DNA from: Homalodisca vitripennis
Lineage: Eukaryota > Arthropoda > Insecta > Hemiptera > Cicadellidae
DNA length: 64,000 bases
NCBI RefSeq assembly: GCF_021130785.1
Contig: NC_060207.1
Coordinates: 3,370,501 to 3,434,500, forward strand
Reading direction: 5' to 3'
Below the pieces are notes generated by a model, which made no database searches, was not told the DNA's origin, and saw only the letters and a program-made list of their open reading frames with translations. Below are positions 1 to 12,000 of this stretch, in pieces; positions within the stretch are counted from its first letter, which is position 1, and each line of letters begins with the position of its first letter. The position numbers and the translations under genes were made by a program.

Positions 1-152
1 AATAAGTACTGTAAGTACCAGTAATGTACTATACTAATACGTATTGTTACTGTCTATGTTTATTAAAGTGGTATATACAAGGTTATACTATTAGACACAA
101 GGATATCACTTTTTAGTTACCAAGTTCATTTATTCTGTTATCAAAACGGTAA

Positions 153-3100
153 CCCAGAAGACCAATGTAAAATTGTTGGTAAACCAAATCCCATTGAGTA
201 ACATGCACCATCAATCTCAGTGTTGTTAGTATAAACATTGTTTAGTCTAAATGTATGTTCGCTCTCGAGATACCGTGGTGACAGAAGACCAATGTAAAAT
301 TGTTGGTAAACCAAATCCCATCGAGTAACATGCACCATCAATCTCAGTGTTGTTAGTATAAACATTGTTTAGTCTAAATGTATGTTCGCTCTCGAGATAC
401 CGTGGTGACAGAAGACCAATGTAAAATTGTTGGTAAACCAAATCCCATCGAGTAACATGCACCATCAATCTCAGTGTTGTTAGTATAAACATTGTTTAGT
501 CTAAATGTATGTTCGCTCTCGAGATACCGTGGTGACAGAAGACCAATGTAAAATTGTTGGTAAACCAAATCCCATCGAGTAACATGCACCATCAATCTCA
601 GTGTTGTTAGTATAAACATTGTTTAGTCTAAATGTATGTTCGCTCTCGAGATACCGTGGTGACAGAAGACCAATGTAAAATTGTTGGTAAACCAAATCCC
701 ATCGAGTAACATGCACCATCAATCTCAGTGTTGTTAGTATAAACATTGTTTAGTCTAAATGTATGTTCGCTCTCGAGATACCGTGGTGACAGAAGACCAA
801 TGTAAAATTGTTGGTAAACCAAATCCCATCGAGTAACATGCACCATCAATCTCAGTGTTGTTAGTATAAACATTGTTTAGTCTAAATGTATGTTCGCTCT
901 CGAGATACCGTGGTGACAGAAGACCAATGTAAAATTGTTGGTAAACCAAATCCCATCGAGTAACATGCACCATCAATCTCAGTGTTGTTAGTATAAACAT
1001 TGTTTAGTCTAAATGTATGTTCGCTCTCGAGATACCGTGGTGACAGAAGACCAATGTAAAATTGTTGGTAAACCAAATCCCATCGAGTAACATGCACCAT
1101 CAATCTCAGTGTTGTTAGTATAAACATTGTTTAGTCTAAATGTATGTTCGCTCTCGAGATACCGTGGTGACAGAAGACCAATGTAAAATTGTTGGTAAAC
1201 CAAATTCCCATCGAGTAACATGCACCATCAATCTCAGTGTTGTTAGTATAAACATTGTTTAGTCTAAATGTATGTTCGCTCTCGAGATACCGTGGTGACA
1301 GAAGACCAATGTAAAATTGTTGGTAAACCAAATCCCATCGAGTAACATGCACCATCAATCTCAGTGTTGTTAGTATAAACATTGTTTAGTCTAAATGTAT
1401 GTTCGCTCTCGAGATACCGTGGTGACAGAAGACCAATGTAAAATTGTTGGTAAACCAAATTCCCATCGAGTAACATGCACCATCAATCTCAGTGTTGTTA
1501 GTATAAACATTGTTTAGTCTAAATGTATGTTCGCTCTCGAGATACCGTGGTGACAGAAGACCAATGTAAAATTGTTGGTAAACCAAATCCCATCGAGTAA
1601 CATGCACCATCAATCTCAGTGTTGTTAGTATAAACATTGTTTAGTCTAAATGTATGTTCGCTCTCGAGATACCGTGGTGACAGAAGACCAATGTAAAATT
1701 GTTGGTAAACCAAATCCCATCGAGTAACATGCACCATCAATCTCAGTGTTGTTAGTATAAACATTGTTTAGTCTAAATGTATGTTCGCTCTCGAGATACC
1801 GTGGTGACAGAAGACCAATGTAAAATTGTTGGTAAACCAAATTCCCATCGAGTAACATGCACCATCAATCTCAGTGTTGTTAGTATAAACATTGTTTAGT
1901 CTAAATGTATGTTCGCTCTCTAGATACCGTGGTGACAGAAGACCAATGTAAAATTGTTGGTAAACCAAATCCCATCGAGTAACATGCACCATCAATCTCA
2001 GTGTTGTTAGTATAAACATTGTTTAGTCTAAATGTATGTTCGCTCTCTAGATACCGTGGTGACAGAAGACCAATGTAAAATTGTTGGTAAACCAAATCCC
2101 ATCGAGTAACATGCACCATCAATCTCAGTGTTGTTAGTATAAACATTGTTTAGTCTAAATGTATGTTCGCTCTCGAGATACCGTGGTGACAGAAGACCAA
2201 TGTAAAATTGTTGGTAAACCAAATCCCATCGAGTAACATGCACCATCAATCTCAGTGTTGTTAGTCTAAACATTGTTTAGTCTAAATGTATGTTCGCTCT
2301 CGAGATACCGTGGTGACAGAAGACCAATGTAAAATTGTTGGTAAACCAAATCCCATCGAGTAACATGCACCATCAATCTCAGTGTTGTTAGTATAAACAT
2401 TGTTTAGTCTAAATGTATGTTCGCTCTCGAGATACCGTGGTGACAGAAGACCAATGTAAAATTGTTGGTAAACCAAATCCCATCGAGTAACATGCACCAT
2501 CAATCTCAGTGTTGTTAGTATAAACATTGTTTAGTCTAAATGTATGTTCGCTCTCGAGATACCGTGGTGACAGAAGACCAATGTAAAATTGTTGGTAAAC
2601 CAAATCCCATCGAGTAACATGCACCATCAATCTCAGTGTTGTTAGTATAAACATTGTTTAGTCTAAATGTATGTTCGCTCTCGAGATACCGTGGTGACAG
2701 AAGACCAATGTAAAATTGTTGGTAAACCAAATCCCATCGAGTAACATGCACCATCAATCTCAGTGTTGTTAGTATAAACATTGTTTAGTCTAAATGTATG
2801 TTCGCTCTCGAGATACCGTGGTGACAGAAGACCAATGTAAAATTGTTGGTAAACCAAATCCCATCGAGTAACATGCACCATCAATCTCAGTGTTGTTAGT
2901 ATAAACATTGTTTAGTCTAAATGTATGTTCGCTCTCGAGATACCGTGGTGACAGAAGACCAATGTAAAATTGTTGGTAAACCAAATCCCATCGAGTAACA
3001 TGCACCATCAATCTCAGTGTTGTTAGTATAAACATTGTTTAGTCTAAATGTATGTTCGCTCTCGAGATACCGTGGTGACAGAAGACCAATGTAAAATTGT

Positions 3101-4860
3101 TGGTAAACCAAATCCCATCGAGTAACATGCACCATCAATCTCAGTGTTGTTAGTATAAACATTGTTTAGTCTAAATGTATGTTCGCTCTCGAGATACCGT
3201 GGTGACAGAAGACCAATGTAAAATTGTTGGTAAACCAAATCCCATCGAGTAACATGCACCATCAATCTCAGTGTTGTTAGTATAAACATTGTTTAGTCTA
3301 AATGTATGTTCGCTCTCGAGATACCGTGGTGACAGAAGACCAATTTAAAATTGTTGGTAAACCAAATCCCATCGAGTAACATGCACCATCAATCTCAGTG
3401 TTGTTAGTATAAACATTGTTTAGTCTAAATGTATGTTCGCTCTCGAGATACCGTGGTGACAGAAGACCAATGTAAAATTGTTGGTAAACCAAATCCCATC
3501 GAGTAACATGCACCATCAATCTCAGTGTTGTTAGTATAAACATTGTTTAGTCTAAATGTATGTTCGCTCTCGAGATACCGTGGTGACAGAAGACCAATGT
3601 AAAATTGTTGGTAAACCAAATCCCATCGAGTAACATGCACCATCAATCTCAGTGTTGTTAGTATAAACATTGTTTAGTCTAAATGTATGTTCGCTCTCGA
3701 GATACCGTGGTGACAGAAGACCAATGTAAAATTGTTGGTAAACCAAATCCCATCGAGTAACATGCACCATCAATCTCAGTGTTGTTAGTATAAACATTGT
3801 TTAGTCTAAATGTATGTTCGCTCTCGAGATACCGTGGTGACAGAAGACCAATGTAAAATTGTTGGTAAACCAAATCCCATCGAGTAACATGCACCATCAA
3901 TCTCAGTGTTGTTAGTATAAACATTGTTTAGTCTAAATGTATGTTCGCTCTCGAGATACCGTGGTGACAGAAGACCAATGTAAAATTGTTGGTAAACCAA
4001 ATCCCATCGAGTAACATGCACCATCAATCTCAGTGTTGTTAGTATAAACATTGTTTAGTCTAAATGTATGTTCGCTCTCGAGATACCGTGGTGACAGAAG
4101 ACCAATGTAAAATTGTTGGTAAACCAAATCCCATTGAGTAACATGCACCATCAATCTCAGTGTTGTTAGTATAAACATTGTTTAGTCTAAATGTATGTTC
4201 GCTCTCGAGATACCGTGGTGACAGAAGACCAATGTAAAATTGTTGGTAAACCAAATCCCATCGAGTTACATGCACCATCAATCTCAGTGTTGTTAGTATA
4301 AACATTGTTTAGTCTAAATGTATGTTCGCTCTCGAGATACCGTGGTGACAGAAGACCAATGTAAAATTGTTGGTAAACCAAATCCCATCGAGTAACATGC
4401 ACCATCAATCTCAGTGTTGTTAGTATAAACATTGTTTAGTCTAAATGTATGTTCGCTCTCGAGATACCGTGGTGACAGAAGACCAATGTAAAATTGTTGG
4501 TAAACCAAATCCCATCGAGTAACATGCACCATCAATCTCAGTGTTGTTAGTATAAACATTGTTTAGTCTAAATGTATGTTCGCTCTCGAGATACCGTGGT
4601 GACAGAAGACCAATGTAAAATTGTTGGTAAACCAAATCCCATCGAGTAACATGCACCATCAATCTCAGTGTTGTTAGTATAAACATTGTTTAGTCTAAAT
4701 GTATGTTCGCTCTCGAGATACCGTGGTGACAGAAGACCAATGTAAAATTGTTGGTAAACCAAATCCCATCGAGTAACATGCACCATCAATCTCAGTGTTG
4801 TTAGTATAAACATTGTTTAGTCTAAATGTATGTTCGCTCTCGAGATACCGTGGTGACAGA
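153..4860. repeat. 127-bp tandem satellite array, about 37 units
   Basis: Head-to-tail repeats of 127 bp, almost identical throughout. Each unit carries GACAGAAGACCAATG, CATGCACCATCAATCTCAG and a CTCGAG (XhoI) site. Some units have one extra T (AAATTCCC instead of AAATCCC, near 1206, 1461 and 1843), and two adjacent units have CTCTAG instead of CTCGAG (near 1918 and 2045). On the minus strand each unit gives an overlapping open frame of about 81 codons, but 127 is not a multiple of 3, so the frame rotates from unit to unit and closes. I do not regard these frames as genes. The high identity implies recent amplification or ongoing homogenisation. Confidence 0.97.
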
Positions 4861-4879
4861 AATGACGAAATGAACATTC

Positions 4880-4912
4880 CTATCTCCTTTAAGGGATAGC
4901 TTTCTCATCTAA
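4880..4912 (+). other. Helitron-like 3' terminus (hairpin plus CTAA)
   Basis: Twenty bases after the 127-bp array there is a short hairpin at 4880-4899 (CTATCTC paired with GGGATAG, loop in the middle), then a 9-base spacer, then CTAA at 4909-4912 followed by T. Helitrons are known to end in a hairpin about 10 bases before CTRR and to insert between A and T, and many carry internal minisatellites. The matching TC-type 5' end is not seen and may lie outside the window, and no Rep/helicase gene is present. The assignment rests on one terminus only and could be chance. Confidence 0.35.
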
Positions 4913-6246
4913 TGACTTTTTTGTATACTGCATCAAACCAAATTGAGTATCTCATTAAAAGTCTCGTATATTGTAGTATATTATGCATTAAGAGATAAGT
5001 TTAAATAATTGAATTGAACTCATAAGTTAATAATTGAAGTTTAAATAAGTTTGTAATTGAACTCAAAACGGAGAGTTTGAGCCTCTGTTACCACGTCGCT
5101 GTGTTAACTGGCCATGTTCTTAGTTAATAGTTGCGGCTCATTTTGTGTCAGGAATAACTTTAGTAACACGGAGTATTGTAGTTTATAAACTGTATTGAAC
5201 AAACTCTTTATAATATTAGTGATAGATTAGATTTGATCGATTTTATTTGCATGTTAGATTAGATGGAGTTTCAGATTGAAATAGCAAATACTGGCAATCA
5301 TTTTACTAAATACTTTCTGTATAAAGACAATCAATGCTTTCCCTTAAACAATCTCATTAATTTTGTATACAAAATAATAGTTACATTTATCATCTGATGT
5401 AAGTCACCAGTGTTGTTAGTTATGAGACTAATGAAGAATGTATGGTGGCGAAACGACATATCTACGCAGTTAACTAAAATGTATGTTAGTACTGAAAACA
5501 ACTGAATTAGTATAGCTAATTTCTGTAATGTGAAATAGTAAACTTGTAAGAAAACTGCTAAGAGGAAATAATATATTTGAAACCCTCTTGCTATTGAGTG
5601 AGGAAGTCAATAATATACACGGTTGACAAGAATGTCACATCATCTCTTAACGTTAATCCATTAGTGAAATTTAGGTTCTGCACAATGACAACAATCTAAC
5701 TAAGAAGTAGAACGAGTTAGTTTTCTAGTAATTAATATCATAACAATTAATGACTAACCATTTGGTGAGTTTAGTAGTTACTTTCTAATTTAAATCTCAG
5801 ATTTAGTATTTCTTCTATATATTGTATTTTAAATGCTTGTTGTGGGGAATGAAATTGCGTATTGAGAAGTTTGTAAGGCGATTGATGGGCCTTATAATCT
5901 GGATAATCTGACATGAAGTCTTATTATATTAATCTTACAATATTTTTACAAGCCTTACACAAGAACAATTTATTTATCATACATATTACAAAGCACGCCC
6001 AGATAGTAATTAATAATGTCTACTTACATAATACGTACATAAGATATATACATTTAATTTATATAATTATAATAAGATTATAGTATTATACCGCCAGTTG
6101 TTCACATACTAGCTCCACCATTTACATAAATGTTTGAAGGAGAACTAATGGCTATTGACAGAGCTAATGACCAGTTTACAGTAAAGTTATGGGACAGGCG
6201 AGAGAGATGTGCCAAAGTGGCTGAGTAGCAATGAGTTGGTCGTAAC
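4913..6246. other. AT-rich intergenic DNA, nothing recognised
   Basis: I see no tandem array, RNA gene or transposon terminus here. Open frames are short and look random for this base composition. Confidence 0.6.
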
Positions 6247-6254
6247 TATAAAAG
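6247..6254 (+). promoter_or_regulatory. TATA box candidate upstream of a small ORF
   Basis: TATAAAAG in locally less AT-rich sequence. About 100 bases downstream an ATG at 6358 in a good insect start context (CAACAATGA) opens a 28-codon frame with a hydrophobic stretch. A first exon that is short and spliced is possible (AAGTGAAC would be a weak donor), but no downstream exon was found. The TATA motif alone is weak evidence in AT-rich DNA. Confidence 0.25.
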
Positions 6255-8824
6255 GTGTTACATGTGAAACTTTACATCTTTGATCGTACGCATCGATTCT
6301 GTATTTGCTGAACACTGCAAACAGTTCAACACTGCAAATCTGACAATATATCAACAATGACAAGTGAACTTATAGTAGAATTTATAGTTTGTATTTGCTA
6401 TTTTAGACATATTTATATCCAAGCATCATCGTGTTTAATTTGAGTCGAAGTGTTTAGTTTGAGAAATAAAATAATAAAACCAGTTCTTCAAATTTTATAA
6501 TTTAAAATCTTAATTTAGTCATATTGTAAAATTTGTATTTTAATAGTTTTATTAAGTGCCCTTGTAAAAGAGTTGTAACAAACAATATGTTTTATAAAAA
6601 TTGTTGTAAACATTTGAATTTAATTAGATTAATTTTTGACGTGACAACGTCTTAAATTAGGTTGCGGCTCGAAGTCACTCATGAAAAAGTGTAACGCCCG
6701 GTAACGTTACGATGCCCGTCCAGTGGGTCCGCCGCACGGGATCCGCACGGGATAAAGCAGATACCTGGGGGTCCGCCACACGGGATAAAGCAGATAACTA
6801 TATTTATTCGTGAAAATGTGGAGTGCTTAGATTCGTCATTTACAATAACTACAACAATAAAGGTAAATAATTGTACACTGATATTTCATTATCGTAAACT
6901 ATGATTGATTGATTAATTGTTAGATTGACACAAAAGTTGAGAAACTGAGTTTATAGGTTATGTCATACTATTGACAAATGTTGATAGTGTTAAGTAAATT
7001 ATTAGTTTAAATCACTCTGCAATCAATCGTAATTCAGTCGATTGAGAAGAAACAGCGCGTATTGCTAGTCAAACATTTAAAATAACAAATTATAACCTCT
7101 AACCTGTCATAACAGTGCGACCAAACAAACGAACTAAACCGACCAATCACCACGCGCGGAGTTAGAATTTAACTGTGTTTAGCAAGAATTTCAAATTCCA
7201 ATTTTTGTAAATGTTTTATTCAACTTTACCATTTACAATAACAAATTTTAATTAATTTCAAATTATGTACAATGTTTTAGTAAACAAAATATATTTCTAT
7301 AGTTAAAATTTTTGCAATTCTTATTTTCATTAAATTCCTTGTTCCTATTGTGCAATTTAATAATATTCATATCAATAAATATTCTACCGAGAAAAAGACG
7401 TTGTCACGTAAAATCTTCGCCCGTAAAACCGACTTTACAGGCAACCATAATTTTTTTCAGCTGTTTCTTAAATATTAGCTGTGTTAATGAAAAGAATGAT
7501 CATGCAATTTAAACGTACGTTTAAGCGGTATTGGACGCAAACTTTCTAAGCCAATTAGATCAACTGTTGCATCTAATCTTTCTCCCTCTCCTTCGCAAAA
7601 GAATAAACGGCTAGATCTCAATTATCATTACTGACCACGATTGTTGCAGCGGACACTTTCCCCCTTTTAATCAGGTGATTTAAAACACTACGTTGGTCTA
7701 TGGGTAGCCTAATTATGACTGCAACGAGAAAATAGCTGAATAAATATATTTGTAAACAAACTGAGTACAGTCATATGAGATTTTTACATATTGTGACATA
7801 TTAACACATATAACCTAAATACCTCAACACATGCATCATCTTCTGTTAACTTGCGTGTTATCTTTTATTATACAAACGTTGGTATAGAACCGAACTTGGT
7901 GTACAAAAATGTGAATTTCTTGTGGTAAAATATCTCAAGAAATAGTTCATCTTTTGGCTTTAAGTTAGCGAAAGATGTTACCTTTTGTGGCGTTCTTCTG
8001 TCTTGCACGACATGATACGATCGTCTGAACCCGATGAACGTAGTAGCGAGAACAGGGCCACGTTAACATGTTGGGATGCGGCCAGCCAGCAGTGTGTTTG
8101 GCCACATCACTGCTCTCCTTGTGGTGTCACGTGCATGGCTCTCTGCCAATCATACTTACATGTAAAGTAGAATTATTATAGAAAACGTCAATCGAATATT
8201 TGTAACATATTTTATTAAAATTTGAAATTTAAAAAAACCTTGTATATTTGTATATGTCTTTTTAATTAATTAATTGAAAAATGGAATAAAAGTAATTAAA
8301 ATTTATTTTTGCAGCGATGATTTACGCACTGGTTTTCTCACACACTTTGGATTATTCTCAGCCGTTCACTTTGAACGCTGAAATGATGTGGTTTTTCGTA
8401 CAACTTGGGGTTATACAATATATCTTATATGTGTGAACTTATAAAAAATGTTTGATTTGTAAACCTAGTAAGAATTTATAAAATTAAGGAGATGAAGTAT
8501 GTTTGAAATTCATTAGAGTGACAAGGGTGACTTGCAGACATATCACAAAAGTAAAACAATCTTGATTTTATATTACTCAATTTCTCATATTTTAAAATTT
8601 TTTGGTATTATTACATATAACATTATTAAAAAGTATTGAGTAATACACATATATACCAGTAATGGCTTAAAACTAAAAAGTTCTTTTACATCTTTAGATG
8701 TGATTAGTATATTTAGTTAATTTGGATAAAATAAAATTTCTCTATACATTTGCCATGTAAAGTGAGTGACATATGAAGATGAAAATTCGGTTTCAAACCG
8801 TCTTGTAGTGTACGTTTATAGTCT
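6255..8824. other. AT-rich intergenic DNA with a GC-rich islet
   Basis: Most of this stretch is featureless. Exceptions are a GC-rich patch at 6690-6796 holding two diverged direct copies around GGGTCCGCC.CACGGGAT, and a second GC-richer patch at 8020-8150 that is open in one frame (61 codons from 7985) but matches nothing I know. A 22-base motif at 7751-7772 recurs at 22795 and, inverted, at 55009. Confidence 0.5.
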
Positions 8825-9680
8825 TTGAATCCCAGATTTCATGTTGGATCGTACCCAACGGGAGAGCTTGTACTCATGAGTTCCGTCTATATTTCAGTAG
8901 TTACAATTCGTGTTTTATGATACACTGCAAGGGATCCCAGAGTTCATGTTGGATCAGTACCCAACGGGAGAGCTTGTACTCATGAGTTCCGTCTATATTT
9001 CAGTAGTTACAATTCGTGTTTTATGATACACTGTAAGGGATCCCAGAGTTCATGTTGGATCAGTACCCAACGGGAGAGCTTGTACTCATGAGTTCCGTCT
9101 ATATTTCAGTAGTTACAATTCGTGTTTTGTGATACACTGTAAGGGATCCCAGAGTTCATGTTGGATCAGTACCCAACGGGAGAGCTTGTACTCATGAGTT
9201 CCGTCTATATTTCAGTAGTTACAATTCGAGTTTTGTGATACACTGTAAGGGATCCCAGAGTTCACGTTGGATCTGTACCCAACGGGAGAGCTTGTACTCA
9301 TGAGTTCCGTCTATATTTCAGTAGTTACAATTCGTGTTTTGTGATACACTGTAAGGGATCCCAGAGTTCTTGTTGGATCAGTACCCAACGGGAGAGCTTG
9401 TACTCATGAGTTCCGTCTATATTTCAGTAGTTACAATTCGTGTTTTGTGATACACTGTAAGGGATCCCAGAGTTCTTGTTGGATCTGTACCCAACGGGAG
9501 AGCTTGTACTCATGAGTTCCGTCTATATTTCAGTAGTTACAATTCGTGTTTTGTGATACACTGTAAGGTATCCCAGAAATCATATTGGATCGTACCCAAC
9601 GGGAGAGCTTGTACTCATGAGTTCCGTCTATATTTTAGTAGTTATAATTTGTGTTTTGTGATACACTGTAAGGGCTCCCA
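8825..9680. repeat. 106-bp tandem array, 8 units
   Basis: Eight units of 106 bp, each beginning near GGGATCCCAGAG and containing CCCAACGGGAGAGCTTG and CATGAGTTCCGTCTATAT. Unit starts fall at about 8825, 8931, 9037, 9143, 9249, 9355, 9461 and 9567, with a fragment at 9673. The first and last units are the most diverged, as expected if unequal exchange homogenises the middle. Not coding. Confidence 0.95.
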
Positions 9681-10571
9681 GAGTGTGACATTTCCAAAAT
9701 AAACAAATTTTGCAATGATAACATTTAATTTCAAACATCCATAGTGCACAGTATAAACAAATTGTATAGAGGTGTTTACGCATGTTAGATTTGTTTTATT
9801 GTTATAGAACTACTTCGCTGACAATTTTTACACTATAATAAATAATTTTATTTATGATTACTGTATTTGTTGCTTTACAATTTTACCAGAATAGAAGAAT
9901 GTTACTTGTTTCATTATTTTTATTACAAATATAATAAAAATATTAAATGATAATCACCAGAATAATATTTTTAAGTAACACATTTTTGGAGAAAATAAGA
10001 GCATGAAAATTTTATGTTTGTGGTTTAACTACTGAAAATCTTACAAAATTTTTTTGTAATACTTTATTAAATTTTTAATTTAGAAATTAATATAACTTAA
10101 TTTAATGTGATACTAGGTAAAATTATGAACAAAATAAATATTATAAACACTTCTAGCATCTTTACCTCAGTAAAAAGGAGAATAAAGGTGTTAGATACAT
10201 ATAAAGCTTACAGTTTCAGCCCAGGTAACAGCACGTGCATTCATGAATAAATCTGTAATAACGTAGATGTAACACTCGCAGATCCGACAGAATCCTGGCA
10301 GCTGGCTTATTCCTAGCAGCTGGCGTAAATATCCTTTTCTAAGACGACTTTTACGATAGATATGATAAACCAATACAAAAATCTAGTCATGTACGCATAC
10401 TTCAATCTCTTGTTCCCATGATGTGTATTCAATGATAACTCTTTTTACTGCGACAATAAAACTTATTTTCGGGTATTAGTATATACAATAATACGAAATA
10501 GATCAACTCAAGAAATGATTAGTTGTACTTTTTCAAAGGGATGGGAAAGTATCATATTTAGGCCAGAAACA
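9681..10571. other. AT-rich spacer, nothing recognised
   Basis: No gene, repeat array or terminus seen. A 60-codon minus-strand frame at 10191-10373 has no recognisable domain and is taken as chance. Confidence 0.6.
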
Positions 10572-10606
10572 AACACACGCGTGCGCGCGCGCGCACACAC
10601 ACAAAC
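10572..10606. repeat. CA/CG alternating microsatellite
   Basis: An alternating purine-pyrimidine run (ACACGCGTGCGCGCGCGC then CACACACA). Such a GC/AC run is a classic Z-DNA-prone sequence. It lies 20 bases from a large hairpin. Confidence 0.85.
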
Positions 10607-10625
10607 ACATACCATATATAATATG

Positions 10626-10777
10626 AAGAAAGGTAATTTTGTAATATAATATTTGTTAGATGTCTTGGATATCAGCCCATAGCAATAGGTCTCATAAGAA
10701 ATGTGTTATGAGAGTTATTGCTATGGGCTGATGTCCAAGACAACTACCAAATATTATATTACAAGGTTTTCTTTCTT
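10626..10777. repeat. 152-bp foldback element: 72-base arms, 8-base loop
   Basis: The left arm (10626-10697) and right arm (10706-10777) are reverse complements over nearly their full 72 bases, with a few mismatches, around an 8-base loop (GAAATGTG). The central 40 bases of the arms, including ATCAGCCCATAGCAATA, pair almost perfectly. No clear target-site duplication is seen. It could be a MITE or foldback element, or a hairpin small-RNA precursor; the sequence alone does not decide. Confidence 0.85.
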
Positions 10778-11824
10778 ATTGTCTTTAATACAAAAATTGC
10801 AAGTATGGTGATACTGTTTCAGCAATTCTTTATCGATATCAAATTGTGTCTGACACCTGGTAAAATATTTTACTAGCCTATCTGAATTATGTTGGAACAT
10901 TTACAAAATTATAGGCTCACATTAAATGAATTTCATAATTTATAAAAGACAAAAATATAGTTATAGACAAATATAAAATCTGTATGCGGTGTCCGTCCAA
11001 GAAAGGGATCAAATAAATTATTGTCCTGAATATTTTAATCCTAAATTGAAGGGTTTACGAGAAAAACATGAAAATAATTGTACATTTTATAAGACACTCT
11101 ATAATTTCGTACCCTACTGCATTGGTATATAATTTATAAAATTGGTGGTAGATACTAATAAATTCTGGTTACTGCTTACTCCGATATAAATGCTTGTATC
11201 GGTTACTAATCTTAAAACTTTAATGCGTTTATTTGTATTATTTTATAATACAAGGTTTAGCATTATCTTATTCTCCACAGATAATATAAAAGCTGATAAT
11301 TTGGATTAGGGTGAACCTTTGGATATCGTGTTTCTGGCACTATATTATAATAAAGAATTTGAACTTCCTGTGCAACTCGATCTAAGCTCCCTTTAAACTT
11401 TTCCTCTGACTCCTTGTGGGACGTCCTCAAGCGGTGAAAACATTCGAAATGAAACAGTTTTATCTAATTAGACCATTTATTATCCAATTATTTTACCAAA
11501 TAGAATGATATTGAATAATAGGTATATAAGTTTTCTGACTTACACTACGTCAAAATTTTACTTACACTATTACTGTGGGTAATTTACGGCCACGAAGTGG
11601 AGATCCATATTCAGTTACGAGATGCTAAATCGTCACTGATAATAATAAGCATTCGTCTGTAAAGGGTAAATGGAAAAAACGGAGCTTTATTGGCTGCAGT
11701 TCTTGGGCATAATAAAGGGGCTTATAAAAGGGGTTTTTGTAACGAAATTCATAAGGAAACTGTTGATGTATTTGTAAATGCTTTAATTTAAATTACATGA
11801 AAAACATAAAACCAATATTTAAAA
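10778..11824. other. AT-rich spacer, nothing recognised
   Basis: No array, RNA gene or protein domain recognised. Open frames are short. Confidence 0.6.
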
Positions 11825-11889
11825 CTTTTATTTGTTTTGTGAGGCCTTTCAATAGCGAGGCTATCATCTTCAGACACATCACAAAAAAG
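11825..11889 (-). ncRNA. Penelope-type hammerhead ribozyme motif (candidate)
   Basis: Read on the minus strand: stem I 5' strand (11889-11874), core CUGAAGA (11873-11867, fits CUGANGA), one bulged U, stem II GAUAGC-CUC-GCUAUU (6 bp with a G-U pair), core GAAA (11850-11847), a minimal stem III formed by the palindrome AGGCCU, then U-C at the predicted cleavage site (C17 at 11841), and stem I 3' strand (11840-11825). Stem I has UGU/ACA next to the core, an 8x8 internal loop and CUUUU/AAAAG. Penelope-like retroelements are known to carry type I hammerheads with very short, dimer-forming stem III, and CTGAAGATG is familiar from their ends. No Penelope reverse transcriptase is seen nearby, so this would be a terminal fragment. 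Confidence 0.6.
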
Positions 11890-12000
11890 ATTAAAACACC
11901 AATCCCACATCCATCTGGTTATATGTATTTTATAGCTATAAAGTGTGAAATACAAGTTGACCCTTTCACTCATTTACTACAGTTTTAATGTGAATTTTAA

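Noticed and set aside
153..4860. CRISPR-like array
   Set aside because: The repeats are contiguous with no unique spacers, and the host is eukaryotic.
141..4877. Some 35 overlapping minus-strand ORFs of 60-83 codons
   Set aside because: All are readings of the same 127-bp repeat. The period is not a multiple of 3, each ends at the same stop, and no domain is present.
11788..11988. ORFs on both strands at the hammerhead locus
   Set aside because: They overlap the ribozyme candidate and a repeat edge, and neither shows a Penelope reverse transcriptase or GIY-YIG motif.
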